DNA from: Dehalococcoidia bacterium
GTDB taxonomy: Bacteria; Chloroflexota; Dehalococcoidia; UBA2979
Length of the DNA: 8,786 nucleotides
Direction of reading: 5' to 3'
NCBI GenBank assembly: GCA_004297315.1
Contig: SCTU01000068.1
Coordinates: forward strand, 1 to 8,786
Position 1 is the stretch's first letter, and the number at the start of each line of letters is the position of its first letter. Positions 1-5,438 of the stretch are shown piece after piece. The notes under the pieces are model-generated. The model saw nothing but the letters and a program-made list of their open reading frames with translations, was not told the origin of the DNA and did not search any database. The translations under genes were made by a program, and so were the position numbers.

Positions 1-4
1 GGTG

Positions 5-743
5 ATGACTGCGACGCGGCATCACCGGTGGAGGGCGCGGCATCGGTCGGGCGATCGCGACGGAACTCGCGCGTGCCGGTGCGGACGTCGCCCTCACCTA
101 TCGCTCGGACCCCGCGCAGGCCGAAGGCGTCGCGGCCGAACTCGCAGCCGCGCATGGCGTCCGCGTGCGCGCCGTCCAGTGCGACGTGCGTCAGTCTGCC
201 GACGTCGAACGGCTGATCGGTGAGGCGAAGGACAACCTCGGGGGGCTCCACATCCTCGTAAACAACGCCGGGATGACGGCGGACAACCTCGTGATGCGGA
301 TGTCCGAGCAGGCCTGGGACGACGTGATCGACACGAACCTGCGCGGGACCTTTCTTGCCAGCAAGGCCGCCATCCGGCACATGCTCCGCGAACGCTGGGG
401 GCGCATCATCAACATCACCTCGGTCGTCGGGGTCTCCGGTAACGCCGGGCAGGCGAACTACGCGGCCGCGAAGGCGGGGATCATCGGCTTCACCCGCTCG
501 CTTGCCCTCGAAGTGGCGTCGCGGAACATCACGGTGAACGCCGTGGCGCCAGGGTTCGTGCTCACGGACATGACCTCCGGGCTCACGGACGACCAGAAGG
601 ACGCCATCAAGGGGCGGATCCCGCTGGGCCGCTACGCCGAGGCCAGCGAGATCTCCCCGCTGGTCGCCTTCCTCGCCTCGGAGGGCGCCGCCTACATCAC
701 AGGCCAGGTGATCAACGTGGACGGCGGACTGGTGATGGCCTAG
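5..743 (+). CDS. fabG: 3-oxoacyl-[acyl-carrier-protein] reductase, apparent 5' frameshift
   Basis: Short-chain dehydrogenase that reduces 3-oxoacyl-ACP with NADPH in the fatty-acid elongation cycle. The body is complete: the cofactor loop TGGGRGIG (bases 24-47), NNAG, then the catalytic Ser (420-422), Tyr (459-461) and Lys (471-473) with the family's spacing of 13 and 4 residues, and a C-terminal VDGG before TAG. The 5' end is abnormal. In the FabG frame, two tandem TGA codons (3-8) lie just before it and no ATG, GTG or TTG occurs before the GTG at 165, which would remove the whole NADPH-binding loop. A second frame holds ATG at 5 reading MTATR, a normal FabG-like start. Adding 8 bases near position 20 would join the two frames, give MTATR-x-x-x-ITGGG and a 248-residue protein, the usual family size. 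I therefore place the start at 5 and flag a frameshift or sequence error. FabG identity is firm within the SDR family, helped by acpP nearby; another SDR reductase is the alternative. Confidence 0.8.
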
Positions 744-761
744 CGGCGCCATGTTGCGCCG
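744..761 (+). other. Stem-loop directly after the fabG stop
   Basis: A perfect 6-base inverted repeat, CGGCGC (744-749) and GCGCCG (756-761), encloses a 6-base loop and begins at the base after the fabG stop codon. No T-run follows, so it is not a canonical intrinsic terminator. It may slow decay or partly terminate between fabG and nusB. In DNA this GC-rich such a repeat could be chance. Confidence 0.25.
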
Positions 762-800
762 GTCGCCTACCCTCACGCCGCCACTACATCGAGGTCCACC

Positions 801-1262
801 ATGGCCAGCAGTCGCCGCCGTTCCCGCATCGCCGCCTTCCAGGCCCTGTTCGAGGCCGACCTGAGCGGTCAGCCTCTGAAGCCGGTGCTGGAGCGCCACA
901 TAACGGAGGCGGGACTGGACGCCGAGGGCCGAGAGTTCGCCCTCGGCCTCGTCGGCGGCGTTGAGGCGAACCGCGAGGCGATCGACGCCGTGATCCAGCG
1001 TCACGCGCCAGCCTTCCCGCTGGCGGAGATGGCCGCGGTCGACCGAAATGTGCTCCGCCTTGCGGTCTACGAAGTGCTCTTCGATACTGACCGCGCTCCG
1101 CTCCGAGCGGCGATCAACGAGGCCGTCGAGATTGCCAAGGGGTACGGTTCGGAGTCGTCTGGCCGCTTCATCAACGGCGTGCTGGGCGCGGTCGCCCTGG
1201 AGGCGGCGGAACGACAGGGATCTGCCGGCCAGGGGGAACCCGGACCGCCAGAGGGCGGATGA
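801..1262 (+). CDS. nusB: Transcription antitermination factor NusB
   Basis: NusB is a small all-helical RNA-binding protein that with NusE (ribosomal protein S10) loads on boxA and supports antitermination, chiefly of rRNA operons. The 153-residue product shows the family landmarks in order: a basic N-terminal start (SSRRRSR) followed by AAFQALFEAD, the central VDRNVLRLAVYEVLF segment, and the strongly conserved INEAVEIAKGYGSESSGRFINGVLGAV region, here near residues 102-133. After about residue 137 the tail is Gly/Pro-rich (GQGEPGPPEGG) and goes beyond the usual fold. The start at 801 has a GAGGT Shine-Dalgarno at 791-795, 5 bases upstream. It lies 57 bases after fabG, and its stop overlaps a possible early acpP ATG (ATGA, 1259-1262), so it is probably cotranscribed with both fatty-acid genes. 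Confidence 0.94.
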   Translation: MASSRRRSRIAAFQALFEADLSGQPLKPVLERHITEAGLDAEGREFALGLVGGVEANREAIDAVIQRHAPAFPLAEMAAVDRNVLRLAVYEVLFDTDRAPLRAAINEAVEIAKGYGSESSGRFINGVLGAVALEAAERQGSAGQGEPGPPEGG

Positions 1263-1268
1263 CAGGAA

Positions 1269-1273
1269 AAGGA
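1269..1273 (+). promoter_or_regulatory. Shine-Dalgarno site that selects the acpP GTG start
   Basis: AAGGA ends 6 bases before GTG at 1280, ideal spacing. It lies downstream of the alternative ATG at 1259, so it can only serve the GTG. This is the main reason for choosing the shorter acpP product. Confidence 0.6.
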
Positions 1274-1279
1274 CTGCCA

Positions 1280-1537
1280 GTGGCAACCGTATTCGAGCGC
1301 GTGCGCTCCCTCATCGTCGAGCAGTTGGGTGTCGAGGAGGAGGAGGTCACGGCGAACGCGTCGTTCGTGGACGACCTCAATGCCGACTCGCTCGACCTGG
1401 TCGAACTGATCATGTCCATCGAGGAAGAATTCTCGAAGGACGGCCGTCAGATGGAGATCTCGGACGAGGACGCGGAAAAGATCCGCAACGTCCAGGATGC
1501 CATCGACTACCTGCGCGATCAGGGCATCGAGGACTAG
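1280..1537 (+). CDS. acpP: Acyl carrier protein
   Basis: Carrier that holds growing acyl chains as thioesters on a 4'-phosphopantetheine arm; it is the substrate platform for FabG and the other fatty-acid enzymes. From the GTG at 1280 the product is 85 residues, close to the usual 77-80, and begins like other ACPs (ATVFERVRSLIVEQLGV). The phosphopantetheine-attachment motif DSL is present, with Ser37 in FVDDLNADSLDLVELIMSIE, and the protein is strongly acidic as expected. An in-frame ATG at 1259 overlapping the nusB stop would add MTGKGLP ahead of the conserved start. I reject it because the AAGGA site fits the GTG and the extension does not look like ACP. The usual neighbour fabF is not downstream; tat genes follow. 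Confidence 0.93.
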   Translation: MATVFERVRSLIVEQLGVEEEEVTANASFVDDLNADSLDLVELIMSIEEEFSKDGRQMEISDEDAEKIRNVQDAIDYLRDQGIED

Positions 1538-1574
1538 CCCCTCCGGCCGTCCTCGCGCTTTCTCCCTTGAGCGT

Positions 1575-1599
1575 CCCGGAGTCCGTCTGACGGCCCGGG
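1575..1599 (+). terminator. Hairpin between acpP and tatA, possible weak terminator
   Basis: CCCGG (1575-1579) pairs with CCGGG (1595-1599), and CCGT (1583-1586) pairs with ACGG (1590-1593) around a CTG loop, giving a two-part stem with a small asymmetric internal loop. Only a short, broken T-rich stretch (TATCATTT) follows. It could end the fabG-nusB-acpP transcript, but it also covers the place where a tatA -35 would lie. Suggestive only. Confidence 0.3.
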
Positions 1600-1602
1600 G
1601 CG

Positions 1603-1608
1603 TATCAT
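1603..1608 (+). promoter_or_regulatory. -10-like element for tatA, probable leaderless transcript
   Basis: TATCAT matches TATAAT at 5 of 6 positions and ends 6 bases before the tatA ATG at 1615, placing the expected transcription start at or within a base or two of the A of ATG. There is no Shine-Dalgarno in the bases before the ATG. No recognisable -35 lies 16-18 bases upstream. The same -10-to-ATG spacing appears before udg and panD. Confidence 0.4.
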
Positions 1609-1614
1609 TTCCGC

Positions 1615-2211
1615 ATGGAACTCTTTGGCGTCGGCCCGCTAGAAGCGCTGCTGGTCGGCGTCATCACGTTCATCCTCGTGGGCCCGGACAGATTCCCAGA
1701 ACTCGCCCGCCAGGCCGGCCGGTGGTATCGCGTCGCGCGTGCGTTCAGCGCGGAGGTGATGGCGGACTTCCAGGGCGCTGTCAAAGAGATCGAGGCTGAG
1801 GTCGATGTGACGACCGGTGGAGGGATCCGCTCGATCCGGGAACTGGCGCAGTCCAGCGCGAGCATCCTGACCGAGGCGCGTGCAGACTTGCAGGCCGCGG
1901 CCTCCTCCGCCCAGGCCTCGATCGAGACCCCCACCGTTGAGACTCCGCCGGCTGCCGGCCTGGAGTCCGCGCCTTCGGATGCCGAAGCCACGCCGTCCGA
2001 GGCGATCCCCCTGGCAGAGCAGGAAGCCCCGCCATCCGAGGCGATCCCGGTGGCGGAGCAACAGACTCCTGCTCCGGTCACTGCACCTGCGGTGACGGCG
2101 GTCTCGAACGGCGCCCGCGCCCACCACGACGCGGCCGACGATGCCGAGGCGAGGCGCCGCGAGGCGGCCGCCCGTGAGGCCGCCGCCCGCATCACCGGAG
2201 GGAGCGCGTGA
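1615..2211 (+). CDS. Twin-arginine translocase subunit, TatA/TatB family
   Basis: Single-span subunit that works with TatC to export folded proteins carrying twin-arginine signals. Residues about 4-23 form one hydrophobic helix with an acidic residue near its start (Glu10), followed by the hinge and amphipathic start VGPDRFPELARQAGRWYRVAR. The GP-x-RFP form of the hinge is closer to TatB than to the FGPKKLP of typical TatA, but with no second copy here I do not assign A or B. After about residue 60 comes a long acidic, Ala/Pro/Glu-rich tail to residue 198, longer than most TatA proteins. It contains a tandem 13-residue repeat (residues 127-139 and 140-152) and ends in an Ala/Arg/Glu-rich segment. 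tatC follows with a 4-base overlap. No ribosome site precedes the ATG; see the -10-like element. Confidence 0.85.
   Translation: MELFGVGPLEALLVGVITFILVGPDRFPELARQAGRWYRVARAFSAEVMADFQGAVKEIEAEVDVTTGGGIRSIRELAQSSASILTEARADLQAAASSAQASIETPTVETPPAAGLESAPSDAEATPSEAIPLAEQEAPPSEAIPVAEQQTPAPVTAPAVTAVSNGARAHHDAADDAEARRREAAAREAAARITGGSA
1993..2070 (+). repeat. Tandem 39-base repeat inside the TatA/B-like tail
   Basis: Two adjacent 39-base units (1993-2031 and 2032-2070) encode PSEAIPLAEQEAP and PSEAIPVAEQQTP. They differ mostly at third codon positions, so this is a duplication that has drifted under selection for a similar peptide, or an old one. It lies in the low-complexity cytoplasmic tail, where length changes are likely tolerated. 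Confidence 0.8.
2197..2202 (+). promoter_or_regulatory. Shine-Dalgarno site for tatC inside the tatA/B tail
   Basis: GGAGGG lies 5 bases before the GTG at 2208 and within the last codons of the upstream gene. Together with the GTGA stop/start overlap (2208-2211) it supports the GTG start and coupled translation of the two Tat subunits. Confidence 0.65.
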
Positions 2212-2972
2212 CGAGCGCGCTCGACCGTGCCAGGCAAAAGGCCTCGGAGGCGACCGGCGGCGAGATGACGCTGCTGGAGCACCTGCTCGAGTTGCGGAGC
2301 CGCATGATGTGGTCCGCGCTCGCGGTGGCGGCGGGGATGATCGCCTTCTTCATCCCGCCGGTCGGCTTCGGCGTGATCGGTTGGCTACTCGCGCCGGCGC
2401 GGGAGACAGTCCCGGACTTTCGGCCGCAGTACATCGAGCCGATGGAGAACATCGCCGTGTACTTCCGTGTCGCGCTGCTCGGCGGCGTCACCGTCGCCAT
2501 GCCGATGCTGGTGTTCCAGTTGCTCGGATTCGTCGCCCCAGCCCTCACGAAGTCTGAGAAGCGCTGGCTGTTCCCGATCATGTTCCTTGCCACCGTCGCA
2601 TTCATCGGTGGTCTTGCCTTCGGCTACTGGGTCGTGCTGCCCGTGACGCTCGGGTTTCTGCTCTCGTTCGGCAACGACATCGCCCAGGCGGACTGGAGGA
2701 TCGGCAACTACATCGGCTTCGTCACGCGGATCCTCCTCGTGATGGGCTTCGTCTTCGAGACGCCGCTGCTCGTCATGGGACTTGCGAAGGCGGGCGTGGT
2801 CACCGCGAAGAAGCTGCTGGGTTGGTGGCGGTTCGCCGTCGTGGCGGCGTTCCTGGTCGCGGCCATCGTCACGCCGACCATCGACCCGATCACGCAGTCC
2901 CTCGTCGGCGGGCCGATTGTGGTCCTCTACTTCGTCGGCATCGGCCTCGCCTGGCTGGTGCGCCGAGAGTGA
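2208..2972 (+). CDS. tatC: Sec-independent protein translocase protein TatC
   Basis: Polytopic inner-membrane core of the Tat translocase; it binds the twin-arginine signal and recruits the TatA/B subunit. The 254-residue product has the family's six hydrophobic spans and its signature sites: EHLLELRSR near residues 24-32 at the cytoplasmic N-terminus, FVAPALTKSEKR (residues 108-119) in the first cytoplasmic loop with the conserved Glu117, GFVFETPLLV (Phe183-Glu184) in a later span, and VTPTIDPITQ before the last hairpin. Length is normal. The GTG start overlaps the stop of the TatA/B-like gene by 4 bases and has a strong Shine-Dalgarno, so the pair forms one translationally coupled unit. No tat substrate gene lies in the window. 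Confidence 0.95.
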   Translation: MTSALDRARQKASEATGGEMTLLEHLLELRSRMMWSALAVAAGMIAFFIPPVGFGVIGWLLAPARETVPDFRPQYIEPMENIAVYFRVALLGGVTVAMPMLVFQLLGFVAPALTKSEKRWLFPIMFLATVAFIGGLAFGYWVVLPVTLGFLLSFGNDIAQADWRIGNYIGFVTRILLVMGFVFETPLLVMGLAKAGVVTAKKLLGWWRFAVVAAFLVAAIVTPTIDPITQSLVGGPIVVLYFVGIGLAWLVRRE

Positions 2973-2976
2973 CAAT

Positions 2977-2996
2977 TGCGCATCCGCCTATGCGTA
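2977..2996. promoter_or_regulatory. Imperfect inverted repeat between tatC and udg
   Basis: TGCGCAT (2977-2983) and ATGCGTA (2990-2996) form a 7-base arm pair with one mismatch (G-T) around CCGCCT. It starts 4 bases after the tatC stop, in an island of clearly higher A+T, upstream of the proposed udg promoter. It could be a regulator site or a short RNA hairpin ending tatC; no T-run follows. Confidence 0.3.
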
Positions 2997-3008
2997 CAAA
3001 CTAATGCA

Positions 3009-3037
3009 TTGCCTCCCCCGCGCGGCTTTGTTAGGCT
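3009..3037 (+). promoter_or_regulatory. Putative promoter for udg-rnj, leaderless start
   Basis: TTGCCT (3009-3014; 4 of 6 to TTGACA) and TAGGCT (3032-3037; keeps the T, A and final T of TATAAT) are separated by 17 bases. The -10 ends 6 bases before the ATG at 3044, so transcription would begin at or next to the start codon. There is no strong Shine-Dalgarno before that ATG, only a weak AGG. The 71-base gap is the most A+T-rich gap in the window at its 5' half. Confidence 0.4.
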
Positions 3038-3043
3038 CCATCC

Positions 3044-3706
3044 ATGAGCACGATGGCGAGCCCTCGCCAGAGACCCGTATCGATGCCGCCGCAACCGCCC
3101 GTGCCTGAGCGGGGCCCGGCGACGCCCGCCTCTCTCCGTCCGCTGTATGAGGTGCCGGCAGGCTGCGTTTCGCTGTATGAGGAGATCGCGGACTGCCCGG
3201 CTTGCATCCTCGCGCGCACACGCTCGCGCACGGTGCCCGGCTCCGGGCCGGCGCCGTGCGACCTCATGTTCATCGGCGAGGCTCCGGGGCAGCGCGAGGA
3301 CGAACTGGGGCTCCCGTTCGTTGGCCGCTCGGGCCAGTTCCTGGACGAACTCCTTGCCTCGGTCGGGCGGTCGCGCGCCGACGTGTATGTCACCAACGTC
3401 GTGAAGTGCCGTCCGCCCGCGAACCGCGACCCGAACCCCGAGGAGATCGCCGAGTGTGCGGACTATCTCGAGCGGCAGATCGCGCTTGTCGCGCCGCGCG
3501 TGATCGCCACGCTCGGCCGCTTCTCCATGGCGAGGTGGTTCCCCGGAGAGCGGATCAGCCAGATCCACGGGCGCGCGGTGCAACGTGACGGGCGGTGGAT
3601 CGTGCCGATGTACCACCCGGCCGCGGCATTGCGAGACGGCTCGTTGCGCGCCGTGATGAAGCAGGACTTCGCCCAGCTCCCGGCGCTCCTCGCGGAGGCC
3701 GTCTGA
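3044..3706 (+). CDS. Uracil-DNA glycosylase, family 4 (Fe-S type)
   Basis: Base-excision-repair enzyme that removes uracil from DNA left by cytosine deamination or dUTP misincorporation. The 220-residue product shows the family 4 marks: the catalytic-pocket motif GEAPGQREDELGLPFVGRSG (residues 78-97), VTNVVKCRPPANRDP, and the C-terminal MYHPAAAL motif. Four cysteines placed as expected for a 4Fe-4S cluster are Cys51 and Cys54 (CPAC) and Cys122 and Cys138, 16 residues apart. The first 40 or so residues are Pro/Arg-rich and look disordered; in-frame ATGs at 3053 and 3083 are alternative starts, and I chose 3044 because the promoter-like spacing fits it. Its TGA overlaps the rnj ATG by one base (TGATG), so repair glycosylase and RNase J should be coexpressed. 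Confidence 0.92.
   Translation: MSTMASPRQRPVSMPPQPPVPERGPATPASLRPLYEVPAGCVSLYEEIADCPACILARTRSRTVPGSGPAPCDLMFIGEAPGQREDELGLPFVGRSGQFLDELLASVGRSRADVYVTNVVKCRPPANRDPNPEEIAECADYLERQIALVAPRVIATLGRFSMARWFPGERISQIHGRAVQRDGRWIVPMYHPAAALRDGSLRAVMKQDFAQLPALLAEAV
3694..3698 (+). promoter_or_regulatory. Shine-Dalgarno site for rnj inside the udg end
   Basis: GGAGG lies 7 bases before the ATG at 3706. It fixes the RNase J start there rather than at an in-frame ATG at 3595, whose 37 extra codons would lie inside udg and encode an Arg/Pro/Gly-rich stretch unlike RNase J. Confidence 0.7.
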
Positions 3707-5358
3707 TGGCGACCGGCACTCCCCTGCGCGTCATCCCCCTCGGCGGCCTGGGCGAAATCGGCCGCAACATGATGGTCTACGAGTACGGCGACACGATGAT
3801 CGCTGTCGACGTGGGGCTGATGTTCCCGGACGTCGAACACCCCGGGGTCGACCTCATCATCCCCGACTGGCAGTACGTCCTCGACCACAAGGAACGGCTG
3901 CGCGCGGTCTTCCTGACGCATGGGCACGAGGACCACATCGGCGCGGTGCCGTTCCTCTTGCGCGAGGTGAACGTCCCCGTCTTCTGCCTCAAACTCACGC
4001 GCGGCCTGGTGCAGGTGAAGCTCAAGGAGCACAAGGTCGAGGCAGACATCACCGTCGTCGAGCCTGGCGACGCGATCGAGGTCGGCCCGTTCACCGTTGA
4101 GTTCTTCTCCGTCTCGCACTCGATCCCGGACTCCGCGGGGTTGATCATCGAGACCCCAATCGGCAGCGTCGTGCATACGGGCGACTTCAAGATCGACCAC
4201 ACACCGGTCGGCGGCCAGCACACTGACCTCGGCCGCCTTGCCGCCGTCGGTGAGGAGGGCGCACTGCTGCTTTGCGCAGACTCCACGTACGCCGAGATCG
4301 AGGGCTACACCCCCTCGGAGCAGGTCGTCGCGGAGACGCTCGACCGGATCATCGGGGACGCCGAGGGCCGCGTGATCGTCACCACGTTCGCCTCGCTGAT
4401 CTCACGCGTGCAGATGGTGGTGGACGCGGCGGAGAAGCACGGACGGCGCGTCTTCGTCACGGGACGCTCGATGGTGAACAACGTGAACATGGCGCGCGAC
4501 CTCGGCTACCTGCGGGTGCCAGGGAACATGTTGATGACGCCGAACCAGGTGCGCGACCACCCGGACGCAAAGACGGTTATCGTCTGCACCGGCTCGCAGG
4601 GAGAGCCGACCTCCGCGCTCACGCGGATGGCCAGCGGCTCGCACCAGCAGATCGCGATCTCGGCCGGCGACACCGTGATCCTTTCCTCGAACCCGGTCCC
4701 GGGAAACGAGAAGGCGGTCTACAAGAACATCGACATGTTGTTCGAGGCCGGCGCGAAGGTGATCTACAACCGCCTGGCGGACGTCCACGTGCGCGGGCAC
4801 GCGGCGCGCGAGGAACTGAAGGTCATCCACCGGCTCGTACAGCCGCGGCACTTCGTCCCGATCCACGGCGAGTACCGCCACCTGGTGCTCCACCGCGAAC
4901 TCGCCATCTCGCTCGGCATGCCGCCGGAGGACGCCTTCGTGCTCACCGACGGCGACGTCCTCGAAATCGACGATGACGGCGCACGCCTGGGCGAAAAGGT
5001 CGAGGCGGACTACATCTACATCGACGGCCTCGGCATCGGCGAGATCGACGACTTCGTACTGCGTGACCGCCAGCACCTCGCCGCGGACGGCCTCGTCGTC
5101 TATGTGACGGCGGTCGACCGCCACACCGGCAAACTGACGCGACCGCCAGAGGTGATGTCGCACGGCTTTGCCGGCCCGGACGAGGAACCGGCGCTGATGG
5201 AGGCGGTCTCCCAGTTGCTGACGGACGTGCTCGGTGGAGAGGCGACGCTGGCGGACTGGCGCGCGCTCCACGAGTCGCTCAAGGATGACGTCGCAGGGCT
5301 GCTCCAGCGCAGGACGCACCGGCGTCCGCTGGTAATCCCGGTGATGCTGGAGGTCTGA
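3706..5358 (+). CDS. rnj: Ribonuclease J (metallo-beta-lactamase / beta-CASP)
   Basis: RNase J is a dual endo- and 5'-3' exoribonuclease that matures and degrades RNA in bacteria that lack or supplement RNase E. The 550-residue product has normal length. It opens with the typical RVIPLGGLGEIGRNMMVYE and carries the zinc-binding motif THGHEDHIGA with His72, His74, Asp76 and His77, then His138 (SVSHSIPDSAG) and Asp160 (HTGDFKID). The beta-CASP domain follows, including CTGSQGEPTSAL, SSNPVPGNEKAVYKNI, the His-containing HVRGHAAREELK and PIHGEYRHL. The C-terminal domain runs to IPVMLEV. Start choice rests on the GGAGG site and on family alignment. It is coupled to udg by TGATG. J1 versus J2 paralogue cannot be decided from one copy. 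Confidence 0.95.
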   Translation: MATGTPLRVIPLGGLGEIGRNMMVYEYGDTMIAVDVGLMFPDVEHPGVDLIIPDWQYVLDHKERLRAVFLTHGHEDHIGAVPFLLREVNVPVFCLKLTRGLVQVKLKEHKVEADITVVEPGDAIEVGPFTVEFFSVSHSIPDSAGLIIETPIGSVVHTGDFKIDHTPVGGQHTDLGRLAAVGEEGALLLCADSTYAEIEGYTPSEQVVAETLDRIIGDAEGRVIVTTFASLISRVQMVVDAAEKHGRRVFVTGRSMVNNVNMARDLGYLRVPGNMLMTPNQVRDHPDAKTVIVCTGSQGEPTSALTRMASGSHQQIAISAGDTVILSSNPVPGNEKAVYKNIDMLFEAGAKVIYNRLADVHVRGHAAREELKVIHRLVQPRHFVPIHGEYRHLVLHRELAISLGMPPEDAFVLTDGDVLEIDDDGARLGEKVEADYIYIDGLGIGEIDDFVLRDRQHLAADGLVVYVTAVDRHTGKLTRPPEVMSHGFAGPDEEPALMEAVSQLLTDVLGGEATLADWRALHESLKDDVAGLLQRRTHRRPLVIPVMLEV

Positions 5359-5384
5359 GCGCGGAAGCGCGAGGACGTGCGCAG

Positions 5385-5399
5385 GCGCCTCGGAGGCGC
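5385..5399. other. Perfect inverted repeat in the rnj-ftsK gap
   Basis: GCGCCTC (5385-5391) and GAGGCGC (5393-5399) are exact reverse complements around a single G, so as DNA this is a near-perfect 15-base palindrome and as RNA a 6-base stem with a 3-base loop. It sits 26 bases after the rnj stop. No T-run follows, so it is not a standard terminator. The rest of the 80-base gap shows no convincing promoter. Confidence 0.3.
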
Positions 5400-5438
5400 G
5401 ACACTTGGAAGCGACGGCCGGACGCCTGGCGGGGGCGG

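Noticed and set aside
754..773. Promoter for nusB from TTGCGC and TACCCT
   Set aside because: The hexamers are only 8 bases apart, far from the usual 16-18, and nusB has a good Shine-Dalgarno consistent with operon reading.
1605..2282. Minus-strand open frame of 225 codons opposite tatA/B
   Set aside because: It is a shadow of the Ala-rich tatA/B frame; its Ser/Ala-rich product has no recognisable domain and GC-rich DNA commonly gives such frames.
3595..3705. In-frame upstream extension of RNase J from ATG 3595
   Set aside because: It lies wholly inside udg, encodes an Arg/Pro-rich stretch unlike RNase J, and the GGAGG site fits ATG 3706.
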